Positions 33,232 to 40,831 are shown, counted from the first letter of the stretch. The stretch: DNA of 40,831 nt from Actinomycetes bacterium (GCA_025463905.1 JAODBJ010000234.1:1-40831), one strand, 5' to 3'. A program made the numbers and translations. Notes: generated by a model not told the origin, from the sequence alone.

Positions 33232-33990
33232 ATGAAAGACGCACTCGGGACGGTGCAATCCGTCCTCGTCCTCGGCGGTGGTTCCGACCTCGCACTCGCG
33301 ACGTGCCGGCGCCTTGCACCGCACGCGAACACGATTGTGTTGGCCGCGCGCAAACCCGAGACCCTGGATGCGCCGATGCACGAGTTGCGGGCGTTGGGCG
33401 CGCAACGGGTCGAGGCGGTTGCGTTCGACGCGACCGACTACGGCGCGCACGATGCCTTCGTGCAGCGCGTCTTCGGCGAGTACGGGGACTTCGACGTCGT
33501 CTTGCTCGCGTTCGGCGTCCTGGGCGACCAGTCGGAAACGGAGCGCGACGCGCGCGCGGCGCGTGACACGATCGAGAGCAACTTCGTCGGCGCGGTATCG
33601 GTAGGTGTGCCGATCATCACGCGTTTGCGCGAGCAGGGCCACGGCACGGTGGTGGTGCTGTCGTCGGTCGCCGGAGAGCGGGCACGGCGCTCCAACTTCA
33701 TCTACGGCGCGTCGAAGGCGGGACTCGACGCGTTCTACCAAGGTTTCGGAGACGCCCTCGTCGGGTCGGGCGTGAACGTGATGATCGTGCGTCCTGGCTT
33801 CGTACACACGAAGATGACCGCGGGCCTGAAAGCGGCGCCGCTCGCCACCACGCCCGACAAGGTCGCCGCCGCGATCGTCGAGGGTTTGCGGAGCGGGCGT
33901 GAGGTCGTGTGGGTACCGGGCGTGCTGCGTTGGGTGATGTCGACGCTGCGGCACATGCCGCGTGCGGTATTCCGACGCTTGCCTCTGTGA
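33232..33990 (+). CDS. dprE2: Decaprenylphosphoryl-2-keto-beta-D-erythro-pentose reductase
   Basis: Short-chain dehydrogenase (252 residues) that reduces the DprE1 product with NAD(P)H, yielding decaprenylphosphoryl arabinose (DPA). It has the nucleotide motif LGGGSDLALA near residue 14, acidic/basic selector after the second strand (AARKPE), LLAFGVLGD, catalytic Ser in VVLSSVAG, and the YGASK Tyr-Lys pair (in FIYGASKAGLD). The C-terminus has a hydrophobic/basic segment (LRWVMSTLRHMPRAVFRRL) that may touch the membrane, as expected for a lipid-linked substrate. A good ribosome site (AAGGGACGG) precedes ATG 33232. The stop overlaps the next gene's GTG by four bases. Confidence 0.94.
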   Translation: MKDALGTVQSVLVLGGGSDLALATCRRLAPHANTIVLAARKPETLDAPMHELRALGAQRVEAVAFDATDYGAHDAFVQRVFGEYGDFDVVLLAFGVLGDQSETERDARAARDTIESNFVGAVSVGVPIITRLREQGHGTVVVLSSVAGERARRSNFIYGASKAGLDAFYQGFGDALVGSGVNVMIVRPGFVHTKMTAGLKAAPLATTPDKVAAAIVEGLRSGREVVWVPGVLRWVMSTLRHMPRAVFRRLPL

Positions 33991-34637
33991 ACGAACCATC
34001 GCCCCGCGTCGTCGCCGCCTTCGACTTCGACGGCACGCTCACGCGTCGCGACTCGATGTTCCCGTTCCTGGTCGAGATCGCGGGTATCGGACGAGTGTCG
34101 CGCGCACTCCTTGCCGATGCCGTTCGCATTGCTCGTGTCGCGGCCGGGCGCGGCGATCGCGACGTCGTCAAGGCGAACCTGATCGCGCGGGTCACCACCG
34201 GCCTGGACTGGAGCGATGTACACAAGCGGGGGCAGGCCTACGCCCGCCTGCTCGTGGCACAACGGTTGCGGCCGGAAGCGTTGCACCGCCTGCGTTGGCA
34301 CCTTGCGCAAGGTCACGACGTCGTGATCGTGTCGGCTTCGCTCGACGCCTACCTCCACGACGTCGCCGAACTGCTCGGTGTCGGCGCCGTGCTCTGCACC
34401 ACCTTCGAACGCGACGAACTCGGGCGCGTCACGGGACGCCTCGTGGGTGGGAATTGCCGCGGCCCGGAGAAGGCGACGCGTTTGCGCGAACATCTCGGGC
34501 GCGAACTCGGAGGCGCGACCGTGGAGCTGTGGGCGTACGGCGACAGCAGCGGCGATCGCGAACTGCTCGCGATGGCCGACCGGCCGGTGCGCGTCACGAA
34601 ACGCGGGCGTCTGCTCGACGTGACCCGGCGCGGGTGA
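33987..34637 (+). CDS. HAD-superfamily (HAD-IB, SerB-like) phosphatase
   Basis: A 216-residue phosphatase with all HAD motifs: DFDGT (D13 nucleophile, D15 acid/base), VIVSASLDAYL (motif II Ser), GPEKATRL (motif III Lys), and YGDSSGDRELLAMA (motif IV Asp). The helical cap between motif I and II places it in subclass IB, with phosphoserine phosphatase and lipid phosphatases such as PgpC/CicA. GTG 33987 overlaps the dprE2 stop (GTGA), strong evidence for co-translation. In the DPA pathway an unassigned phosphatase must remove the 5-phosphate of DPPR before DprE1 acts. This gene is a good candidate for that step (inference from position and fold). Confidence 0.9.
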   Translation: MNEPSPRVVAAFDFDGTLTRRDSMFPFLVEIAGIGRVSRALLADAVRIARVAAGRGDRDVVKANLIARVTTGLDWSDVHKRGQAYARLLVAQRLRPEALHRLRWHLAQGHDVVIVSASLDAYLHDVAELLGVGAVLCTTFERDELGRVTGRLVGGNCRGPEKATRLREHLGRELGGATVELWAYGDSSGDRELLAMADRPVRVTKRGRLLDVTRRG

Positions 34638-35194
34638 CGACGGTGACCGCGCCGCTACCCGACATCGACGAGCCGCTCGCCGACGACATCGTCATGATGC
34701 GGTGGTTCGAGCGCAAAGACGCCGCCGCGCTGGTGGACGTGTGTCGGGACCCCGAGATCCCACGTTGGACGTACATGCCCGACGACCTCGACCTGCGGTC
34801 GGCCCGGGCGTGGATCGACCGGCGCTCGCAAGCCCGGCGCTTGGGTCGCAGCGCCACGTTCGCGGTGATCGATCGCAGCCTCGGCGTGCTCGGCGGGCAA
34901 TGCGGTGTCGCACTCGATCGCACCCGCAACGCGGGGGAAGCCTTCTATTGGGTCGCGGCGCCGTCGCGGCGCAAGGGAGTTGCGAGCGCGGCGTTGCGTC
35001 TCTTGGTGCGATACGCGTTCGACACGCTCGGCCTCGAGCGCGTCGAGTTGAAGATCGATCCGGAGAACGCGGCGTCACAAGCGGTGGCGCGCGCCGGGGG
35101 CTTTACCTACGAAGGCACGCTTCGCTCCGACCAGCCGTTCAAGGGGCGGCGCATGGACTCACAGGTCTGGTCGCGTCTCCCCACCGATCCCTGA
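34634..35194 (+). CDS. GNAT acetyltransferase (RimJ/RimL type)
   Basis: A 186-residue N-acetyltransferase with the acetyl-CoA-binding segment in 'SRRKGVASAALRLLVRYAF' (the RxxGxG/A motif) and the family's 'ELKIDPENAASQAVARAGGFTYEGTLR' C-terminal stretch, where Asn and the 'GF..EG' motif are characteristic. It would acetylate a protein N-terminus, an amino-sugar, or a small molecule; the sequence does not say which. GTG 34634 overlaps the HAD stop (GTGA); an in-frame GTG at 34643 is the alternative. It is the last gene of the DPA run, and a role in decorating a cell-envelope compound is possible but unproven. Confidence 0.86.
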   Translation: MTTVTAPLPDIDEPLADDIVMMRWFERKDAAALVDVCRDPEIPRWTYMPDDLDLRSARAWIDRRSQARRLGRSATFAVIDRSLGVLGGQCGVALDRTRNAGEAFYWVAAPSRRKGVASAALRLLVRYAFDTLGLERVELKIDPENAASQAVARAGGFTYEGTLRSDQPFKGRRMDSQVWSRLPTDP

Positions 35195-35212
35195 CGTCCT
35201 CACCCGTCGGGG
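35189..35212. terminator. Hairpin at the GNAT/protease convergent junction
   Basis: CCCTGACG (35189-35196) and CGTCGGGG (35205-35212) form an 8-bp stem with one G-U-type pair and an 8-base loop. It starts within the last codons of the GNAT gene and ends 13 bases before the stop of the opposite gene. A short two-way terminator is the likely role. No U tract. Confidence 0.4.
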
Positions 35213-35224
35213 TCCAGCCCGGCG

Positions 35225-37192
35225 TCAACCAGATCGAGCGGCGACGATCGTCACGGCACCACGCGCGGGAACCGGGCCGTACGGCGTTGCGTCGCCAAAC
35301 GCGCGAACCGAACCGTCGGCGTGGAGGATCCAGTAGCCGCGGCCCGTGTGCGTCATCGCAATCGACGTCGTGAAGGGAGCACCCGGCGCGGCGACCGCCG
35401 AACCGTGGAACATTGCGGCGCCGAACGCGAACACGCCACCGTCGCCGCCGACGAGTAGGTAGCCGCGGCCGTCCGGCGCGGCCGTCATACCGGTGATGGG
35501 CGACACCAGCGCGAGGGCGCCGGTGGAACCAAAGAAGCGTGCGTCACCGAACGCGAAGATCCCGCCATCGGACGCGACCAACCAGTAGCCCCGGCCGGTC
35601 GGCGTCACGGCCATGCCGAGCACCGGCCGGGTGAGGTGGAGGTTGCCGGTGGAGCCGAAGAACCGCGCGTCGCCGTAGGAGAAGACCCCGCCGTCGGACG
35701 CAACCAGCCAGTAACCGCGGCCCGAAGGTGTCGCCTGCATCGCGACGATGGGTTTCACGAGCGGAAGTGAGGCCGCCGCGCCGGCGAAGCGCGCGTTACC
35801 GAAAGAGAAAACGCCGCCGTCGGACGCGACGAGCCAGTAACCGGTGTCGGTGGTCGTCGATGTCATACCCACCACCGGCGAGCGCAGCCCGACGGTCGCG
35901 GCCGAGCCGTAGTAGCAAACGCCGCCGCTCGAGAACACGCCGCCGTCGGCTGCCGCGACCCGGAAGCCGCGCACCGGCGGTGTGAGCGCGTGACCGGCAT
36001 CGAGGATCCCCGACTGCACGCCGCCACCGGGAAGTGCGCGCGCGGTGGCTTCGAGGCGCGTCGCGATGTCGGCGCTCGAGATGCATGGGTTCGCGGCGAG
36101 GAGCAGCGCGGCGGTGGCCGAAACCTGCGGCGCGGAGAACGAAGTGCCGTCGAGTTCGGCGTAGGTGGCGACGTTGCCGGCCAGCGTCGTCGACAGGATG
36201 TCGACCCCGGGCGCCGCGATGTCTACCCAGCTGCCGCGGTTCGAGAAGGTGGCGATGTGATCGGTGTGGGTTGTCGCAGCAACCGCGAGCACACCGTCGT
36301 ACGCCGCCGGGTACTCGGGGAACGTCCAGCCCTCGTTGCCGGCCGCCGCGACTACGAGCGCGCCGTGCGCCTGCGCGTAGCGCACCGCGTCCCCGACCGC
36401 TTGGCTGGGCGGTCCACCCAACGACATGTTGATGACACGCGCGTGGCGGTCGGCGGCGTAGCGGAGCCCTTGCACGATCGACGACGTCGTGCCGCAACCC
36501 TTCGCGTTGAGCACGCCCACGCTCAAGATGTGTGTGTTCCACCCGAGCCCCGCGATGCCGGCCGCGTTGCCGGTGCGCGCGCCGATGATGCCGGCGACGA
36601 GGGTGCCGTGATCTATCTCGCCGACCGTGCCACAGAAGTCGTCGGGATTCGCGTAATTGGGACCGTTGGTGATCTTGCCGCTGAGATCGGGATGGACCTT
36701 CACCCCGGTGTCGAGCACCGCCACCGTGATGTCGGCGCTGCCGCGTGTCACGCCCCACGCGTTCGTGGCGCGATCGGAAGTGAGGTACCACTGACTGCCC
36801 TGGGCGCAGTTCGTGTAGCACGGGTCGTTCGGCACGACCCTTGCCGCTTCGGCCCGGTATATCTGGTTCGGTTCGGCGTACGCGACCCCGGGTTGGCGCG
36901 CGAGCGTGCGGGCCGCGCTGCTCGCGTCGGAGCCGGACGCACGAACGAGGTATGTAGCCGGCGCGATCTCGATGGTCGCCGCGCCAGCAGCGCGCAACGG
37001 TGAGACGCCGGCCGCCCGGAGCACGGCGGCCGCGGCGGGTCCCGAGTTCGGCTGCAACTTCACGATCAGCGCGAACTGACGCGCTGGGGCCGTCGTTGCG
37101 TGCGCGGCCACCGGCGCAGCGAGTCCCACGATCGATACCGCGCACGCGACGACAACAGCGCCGAAGGTGTGCCGGCCACCCCTACCTAGCAC
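35225..37192 (-). CDS. Secreted subtilisin-like serine protease (S8) with six-unit repeat module
   Basis: A 655-residue exported protease. Signal peptide: GAVVVACAVSIVGLAAPVAAHA, cleavage near residue 32. A propeptide-like region follows (~35-110; VAYAEPNQIYR marks its end). The S8 domain (~130-405) carries the triad in AVLDTGVKVHPDLSG (Asp), IDHGTLVAGIIGA (His) and LDGTSFSAPQVSA (Ser), plus AAAGNEG with the oxyanion Asn. Residues ~409-655 are six 42-residue repeats (separate entry). GTG 37192 has no ribosome site, but TAACGT lies 6 bases upstream, fitting a leaderless start. The next gene upstream encodes an amidase with the same repeats. Likely a cell-surface or secreted enzyme; the substrate is unknown. 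Confidence 0.93.
   Translation of the reverse strand: MLGRGGRHTFGAVVVACAVSIVGLAAPVAAHATTAPARQFALIVKLQPNSGPAAAAVLRAAGVSPLRAAGAATIEIAPATYLVRASGSDASSAARTLARQPGVAYAEPNQIYRAEAARVVPNDPCYTNCAQGSQWYLTSDRATNAWGVTRGSADITVAVLDTGVKVHPDLSGKITNGPNYANPDDFCGTVGEIDHGTLVAGIIGARTGNAAGIAGLGWNTHILSVGVLNAKGCGTTSSIVQGLRYAADRHARVINMSLGGPPSQAVGDAVRYAQAHGALVVAAAGNEGWTFPEYPAAYDGVLAVAATTHTDHIATFSNRGSWVDIAAPGVDILSTTLAGNVATYAELDGTSFSAPQVSATAALLLAANPCISSADIATRLEATARALPGGGVQSGILDAGHALTPPVRGFRVAAADGGVFSSGGVCYYGSAATVGLRSPVVGMTSTTTDTGYWLVASDGGVFSFGNARFAGAAASLPLVKPIVAMQATPSGRGYWLVASDGGVFSYGDARFFGSTGNLHLTRPVLGMAVTPTGRGYWLVASDGGIFAFGDARFFGSTGALALVSPITGMTAAPDGRGYLLVGGDGGVFAFGAAMFHGSAVAAPGAPFTTSIAMTHTGRGYWILHADGSVRAFGDATPYGPVPARGAVTIVAARSG
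35228..35968 (-). repeat. Six 42-residue 'GYWLVASDGG' units in the S8 protease
   Basis: Each unit begins G(Y/F)xLVASDGGVFSFGDARFxGS and ends xPVVGMxxTPxGR; five full units of 42 residues and a shorter last one of 37. The pattern of aromatic residues and glycines suggests four short beta-strands per unit. Six such units could close into a propeller, but this is a prediction. Units vary more at the first and the last two positions. Confidence 0.9.
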
Positions 37193-37198
37193 GACGAC

Positions 37199-37204
37199 AC
37201 GTTA
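37199..37204 (-). promoter_or_regulatory. Candidate -10 box for the S8 protease gene
   Basis: Read on the minus strand, TAACGT lies 6 bases before the GTG at 37192 with no Shine-Dalgarno sequence between, consistent with leaderless transcription. The remaining gap up to 37279 contains a GTATTGC / GTATTGC direct repeat but no obvious -35. Confidence 0.38.
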
Positions 37205-37279
37205 CGTGACGGCACGCGCCTGAACGCGTGTATTGCGCGTATTGCACCAGAAAGCGGGGCATTGCGCAGCTCATCGTGC

Positions 37280-38848
37280 TCAGCGGGCAATCAATCGACC
37301 TGCGATGCCGACGGCGTCGGTGACCTGACCGTACGCGCTGCCGTAGAACGGCGCGTCGCCGTAGGTATAGACCGAGCCGTCACGTAGCAAGAGGGCGTAA
37401 CCGCGGCCCGTGTTCGTCGCGAGCATGCCGACCACCGGTTGGGGCGTTCCGCGCGCGCCGGCCGATCCACGGAAGGTCGCGTCGCCGAAGGCGAAGATCC
37501 CACCGTCGCTCGCGACGAGCCAGTACCCGTTGCCGCTCGGCGTGGATGCCATGCCCACGATCGGTTGGTGCAAGCGAATCGCGCCCGTGGAACCCCGAAA
37601 GTGCGCGTCACCGAAACTGAAGATGCCGCCGTCGGACGCGACGAGCCAGTAACCCTTGCCCGTCGGCGTGGACGCCATACCGACGACCGGTTTGTTCAAC
37701 CGCAGCGCGCCGGTGGAGCCGAAGAAGCGCGCGTCGCCGTAGCTGAAGATGCCGCCGTCCGATGCCACCATCCAATAGCCCTTCCCGCTGGGCGTCGGCG
37801 CCATGCCCACGACGGGTCGGTTCAGCCGGATGTTGCCGGTGGAGCCGTAGAAGTGGGCCGCGCCGAAGCTGAAGATGCCGCCGTCGGGGCCGAAGGTCCA
37901 GAAACCGCGGCCGCCCGGATGCGCGGCGATACCAGTGATGGTCGCGGGCACCGCCATGCGGCGAGTGTCGCCGAGGTCGGGGTTGTCGCCGAACGCGAGC
38001 GCGCTCCCGCCGCGTGACGCGATCCAATAGCCGAACGCGCCCGACCGCAACCGCGCGGCCACCTCGGCGCGGATCTGCGGCATGAGGTTGAGCAGCGGGT
38101 CGCCGGGACAGGTGGTGGCGTACACGATCCGGTGCCCGCACACGTTGGGGAACGCCGCTGAGGAGCCGTCGGACGATTGATACACGGCGTTACCGAGCGG
38201 GTCGATTCCGAAGCGTGCGCATTTCCACGCCAACAGCGTGATGAGCGCCTCGATCGCGGGTGGAGGCGGCAACGACGTTGTGTAGGTGCCCATGAACCCG
38301 ATACCGATGGAACGCGAGTTGTGGTTCAACGCGTGGGCGGCTCGCACGTTCCAACCGTTCGAGAGCTCACCGTTGTGCACCTGACCCGGCGGGTAGTCGC
38401 GCGCCCAACGACCTTCGTAGATGCGGCCGTTGTGGTCGATCAACCAGTTGTATTGCACGTCGATGTATTCGCGCGACACCGCGTACTGGTAGATGCCTCG
38501 CAACACCGCGGCCGGATCAGGCGGATTGTTGGGTGTGACCGTGTGGTGCACGATCAGTTTCTGCACGGTGGAGTCGTATTCGGTTCCGGACTTGCGCAAC
38601 GCCTCGTTCGCTCCCCACTCCGCGCGTGTGACGATGCGCGGCGGAGGCCAACCCTCCGCGTGAAACGCAGTGGACCGCGCGCCAGTGAGGTCACGCACAG
38701 CCGCGGTCGGCGAACCTGCGGATATGCCGGGAAGGTGCGGAGCGATCGCCGCCGCCGCGCCTGCACCCACACCAAGACGGAGCGCGTTGCGACGCGTGAT
38801 ACCCCGAGCGCAATCGGGACACGGACAACCCAGGTGGGAATCAGTCAC
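37280..38848 (-). CDS. Exported N-acetylmuramoyl-L-alanine amidase (PGRP/amidase_2) with six-unit repeat module
   Basis: A 522-residue protein cleaving the lactyl-amide bond between muramic acid and L-alanine in peptidoglycan. The N-terminus is Cys-rich (CPCPDC), then a twin-arginine-type signal, ITRRNALRLGVGAGAAAAIA. The amidase domain (~60-270) has RAEWGANEA, zinc His in KLIVHHTVTP, NWLIDHNGRIYEGRW, 'SIGIGFMGTY' and the zinc His/Cys pair in CGHRIVYATTCPGDP. The rest (~273-522) is the six-repeat module shared with the S8 protease. GTG 38848 is chosen because GGGGAA lies a few bases upstream; the frame is open well beyond, but that part is antisense to the glycosyltransferase. It may act in cell-wall turnover and be held at the envelope by the repeats (inference). 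Confidence 0.92.
   Translation of the reverse strand: MTDSHLGCPCPDCARGITRRNALRLGVGAGAAAAIAPHLPGISAGSPTAAVRDLTGARSTAFHAEGWPPPRIVTRAEWGANEALRKSGTEYDSTVQKLIVHHTVTPNNPPDPAAVLRGIYQYAVSREYIDVQYNWLIDHNGRIYEGRWARDYPPGQVHNGELSNGWNVRAAHALNHNSRSIGIGFMGTYTTSLPPPPAIEALITLLAWKCARFGIDPLGNAVYQSSDGSSAAFPNVCGHRIVYATTCPGDPLLNLMPQIRAEVAARLRSGAFGYWIASRGGSALAFGDNPDLGDTRRMAVPATITGIAAHPGGRGFWTFGPDGGIFSFGAAHFYGSTGNIRLNRPVVGMAPTPSGKGYWMVASDGGIFSYGDARFFGSTGALRLNKPVVGMASTPTGKGYWLVASDGGIFSFGDAHFRGSTGAIRLHQPIVGMASTPSGNGYWLVASDGGIFAFGDATFRGSAGARGTPQPVVGMLATNTGRGYALLLRDGSVYTYGDAPFYGSAYGQVTDAVGIAGRLIAR
37283..38032 (-). repeat. Six 'GYWLVASDGG' units in the amidase
   Basis: Five 42-residue units and a last one of 40 residues, with the same motif order as in the S8 protease (GYWMVASDGGIFSYGDARF, FGSTG, RLNKPVVGMASTPTGK). 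The first unit is the most diverged. Four middle units are nearly identical in layout, suggesting recent duplication or gene conversion. Confidence 0.9.
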
Positions 38849-38993
38849 GATGCGTTCCCCGCGTCGCAGTTCGCCGGCTCGTGCGCTCTCGCGCGTGCGC
38901 GTCTGGAGCGACACTCGGCCGCGGAACGATACCGATCGCGCCGGCTCAGACGAAGTCGCCGGTCGGCACTGTGGTACGAAACGCCGAGTGGGT

Positions 38994-40121
38994 ATGGAAA
39001 CGCGGCCGCGCGTCGCAATCGACGTCACGCCGCTCATTGGCGTGCGCACCGGCGTGGGCGGCGCGCTGACCGACATCGTCGACGCGCTCGGTGCTCTGGC
39101 TGAACCGCCCACGCTCGTGCCGTACGCGCTCAGCCTGCGCGCCCGCCAACATCGCAGCGAATTGCCAGGCGACACCCGTTTCGTCCCGCTTCCGGCAACC
39201 CTTTTGCTGCGAGCGTGGACGCGCGTCGACCTACCCCGAATCGACCGCTGGTTCGGGCCGGCCGATGTGTTGCACGCGACCAACTACCTCGCGCCGCCGA
39301 GCCGCCTTCCGACCGTCGTCACCGTGTACGACCTGTCGTTCGTGCGTTATCCCGAACTGTGCACACCGGAGGTGCGCGCCTTCGAACCCGCGCTGCGGCG
39401 CGCGATCGCGCGCGGCGCGGTGGTGCACACGTCGTCGGAATTCGTCGCCGGTGAGATCGAGGAGGTCTTCGGTCCCGGCCTGCGGGCGGCGGACCGCGTG
39501 GCCGTGGTGCCGCTCGGCGTTCCGCGCCTCGGCCACACGACACGTCTCCCCGATTCGCTGCGCCGCCAACTCGCCGGCGCCCCGTACATCCTCACGATCG
39601 GCACGCTCGAGCCTCGCAAGAACTTCGCGGCGCTCGTGCGCGCGTTCGCGACGGTTGCCGCCAACGACGCTTCCCTGCGGCTCGTGATCGCCGGCAAAGA
39701 CGGCCCGGCACGAGCCTCAGTCGATGCGGCCCTCGCAGCACTCACGCCGGACGCGCGCGACCGGGTCGTGCTCGCCGGACCCGTCGACGACGCGGCGCGC
39801 CTGGCGTTGCTCGACGGTGCGGTGGTCGTCGCATACCCGTCGGTCTATGAAGGCTTCGGGCTGCCGGTCCTGGAAGCGATGTCGCGCGGTGTACCAGTGG
39901 TCACGACCGTCGCCGGTGCCATACCCGAAGTCGCGGGCGACGCCGCGCTGATGGTGGAACCCGACGACATCGACGCGCTCGCGTCGGCGATCGTGCGTGC
40001 AGTGCACGACGACGCACTGCGGCGTGACCTCGCCGAACGTGGCCGCGCTCGTGTGCAACAGTTTTCGTGGTCTGCGACCGCGACCGGCCTCGCCGCGCTC
40101 TACCGGCGGCTCGCAACGTGA
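38994..40121 (+). CDS. GT4-family glycosyltransferase
   Basis: A 375-residue GT-B fold glycosyltransferase, cytoplasmic or membrane-associated. The N-terminal domain begins VAIDVTPLIGVRTGVGG; the C-terminal donor domain has ILTIGTLEPRKNFAALVRAF, VIAGKDGPA, and the EX7E signature in YPSVYEGFGLPVLEAMSRGVP. It uses an NDP-sugar (often GDP-mannose in this group) to extend a polysaccharide or glycolipid; sugar and acceptor cannot be inferred. ATG 38994 (GAGTGGGT nearby) is chosen, with GTG 38988 as an alternative. The divergent gap to the amidase gene, 145 bases, has no promoter I can defend. The stop overlaps the next glycosyltransferase by GTGA, so the two probably act in one pathway. Confidence 0.9.
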   Translation: METRPRVAIDVTPLIGVRTGVGGALTDIVDALGALAEPPTLVPYALSLRARQHRSELPGDTRFVPLPATLLLRAWTRVDLPRIDRWFGPADVLHATNYLAPPSRLPTVVTVYDLSFVRYPELCTPEVRAFEPALRRAIARGAVVHTSSEFVAGEIEEVFGPGLRAADRVAVVPLGVPRLGHTTRLPDSLRRQLAGAPYILTIGTLEPRKNFAALVRAFATVAANDASLRLVIAGKDGPARASVDAALAALTPDARDRVVLAGPVDDAARLALLDGAVVVAYPSVYEGFGLPVLEAMSRGVPVVTTVAGAIPEVAGDAALMVEPDDIDALASAIVRAVHDDALRRDLAERGRARVQQFSWSATATGLAALYRRLAT

Positions 40122-40831
40122 AAGTCGCAGTACACGCCGGGCAACTCCTGCAACCGGTGCCGGGCGGCGTGGGCCGGTACGTGCGTGCGTTGATGCACCA
40201 CTTACAACCGGCCGGTATCGACGTCGTAGCTTTCGCTACCGGCGGCGCGCCTCCGTACCTGCGCGAGAACATCAGGTGGGTCGATATCGGGTGGCCACGC
40301 GGTCCCCTGCGCTACGAGAGTTGGCACCGCCTGCGCGCGCCGCCGATACGCGTCGCTGGTGACGTCGTGCACGCGCCAAGTCTCGCGGTGCCACCGCGCG
40401 GTCGCCGCGCCCTCGTCGTCACCGCGCACGACGTCTCGTTCCTGCGGTTCCCGGAAACGAGCACGCCGCGCGGCCGGCGCTTCCACGAACGCGGTTTGCA
40501 ACTCGCGAGACGCGACGCCGACATGGTCGTCGTCCCATCCGCCTTCACGCGCGGCGAGCTCGTACGCGAAGGCTTCGATCCGCGACGCATACGCGTGATC
40601 CCACACGGGTTCGACCCACCAGCAGCGCGCACCGACGCGGACCTTGACGCGGCCGTCCGCCGTGCAGGTATCGAACCACCGTTCGCGCTCGCGGTCGGCA
40701 CGGTCGAACCCCGCAAAAACCTGCCCACGCTGGTGGCCGCGTTCGAACGGCTCCGACCCGCCCATCCGGACCTCACGCTCGTGCTCGTCGGACCGGCGGG
40801 CTGGGGAGATGTACAGGGGCTCGACCGGCCC
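40118..40831 (+). CDS. Second GT4-family glycosyltransferase, cut by the window end
   Basis: GTG 40118 overlaps the preceding stop by four bases. The 238 visible residues begin KVAVHAGQLLQPVPGGVGRY (the GT4 'GG.GRY' loop), include AHDVSFLRFPETSTPRGR, VVVPSAFTRGELVREG, and ALAVGTVEPRKNLPTLVAAF followed by LVLVGPAGWG, and remain open at 40831. The EX7E donor motif would lie beyond the edge. It is related in layout to the upstream glycosyltransferase (both have HDxSFxRxPE or YDLSFVRYPE segments), so the pair may be an old duplication. Likely the two act in series on one envelope glycan. Confidence 0.88.
   Translation, partial: MKVAVHAGQLLQPVPGGVGRYVRALMHHLQPAGIDVVAFATGGAPPYLRENIRWVDIGWPRGPLRYESWHRLRAPPIRVAGDVVHAPSLAVPPRGRRALVVTAHDVSFLRFPETSTPRGRRFHERGLQLARRDADMVVVPSAFTRGELVREGFDPRRIRVIPHGFDPPAARTDADLDAAVRRAGIEPPFALAVGTVEPRKNLPTLVAAFERLRPAHPDLTLVLVGPAGWGDVQGLDRP

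Noticed and set aside
33962-34633. N-terminal extension of the GNAT frame
   Set aside because: It overlaps the HAD gene in another frame and is Arg-rich shadow sequence. The GTGA overlap gives a better start.

Overview
The window is dense, high-GC bacterial DNA with about 34 protein genes and no rRNA, tRNA or CRISPR array that I could find. GTG starts, 4-base GTGA stop/start overlaps and some apparently leaderless starts point to the Actinomycetota. A decaprenyl-phospho-arabinose (DPA) pathway and secreted enzymes carrying 'GYWLVASDGG' repeats make Acidimicrobiia the best guess; this is inference, since no marker rRNA is present. No stretch longer than 300 bases lacks a gene. The longest gap, 330-604, holds only a candidate promoter.

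Layout. 1-5.4 kb: a truncated basic-tailed protein, a hypothetical gene, the phosphoketolase-acetate kinase operon (xfp-ackA) and a divergent sirtuin. 5.6-8.8 kb: a 998-residue XRE/AAA-ATPase regulator and a small YjfB-type motility protein. 8.9-11.7 kb: a rhodanese-ThiF protein (MoeZ type) and leucyl aminopeptidase, converging on a duplicated 55-bp repeat. 11.8-19.8 kb: cob(I)alamin adenosyltransferase, a membrane Ser/Thr kinase lacking the DFG aspartate, a secreted trypsin-like protease with six FG-GAP repeats, and cobalamin-dependent methionine synthase (metH). 19.8-22 kb: a YbhB/PEBP protein and a GT-C-like membrane protein, ending in a very long hairpin. 22-29.4 kb, all on the minus strand: lpdA, a 2-oxoacid dehydrogenase E2 gene, a fused lipB-lipA gene, a PNPOx-like protein, an M24 peptidase and a membrane protein. 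29.4-35.2 kb, plus strand: a Wzx-like flippase, UbiA-type DPPR synthase, dprE1, dprE2, a HAD phosphatase and a GNAT acetyltransferase. 35.2-40.8 kb: a subtilisin and a peptidoglycan amidase that share a six-unit repeat module, then two overlapping GT4 glycosyltransferases, the second cut by the window end.

How the genes fit together. xfp-ackA turns pentose or fructose phosphate into acetyl-phosphate and then acetate plus ATP; the sirtuin next door could remove acetyl groups that acetyl-phosphate adds to proteins. lpdA, E2 and LipB-LipA make a lipoylated 2-oxoacid dehydrogenase and its cofactor. The UbiA-DprE1-DprE2-HAD run covers the whole route from polyprenyl phosphate and PRPP to DPA, the arabinose donor for cell-wall arabinan. 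The adenosyltransferase and MetH are both cobalamin enzymes, though separated by two genes.

Most notable observations: the single-frame LipB-LipA fusion; leucine in place of the axial cobalamin-ligand histidine of MetH; the kinase with SGF in place of DFG; the HAD phosphatase coupled to dprE2; the shared 6 x 42-residue module on two unrelated exported hydrolases; and a different repeat or hairpin at each of several convergent gene ends.
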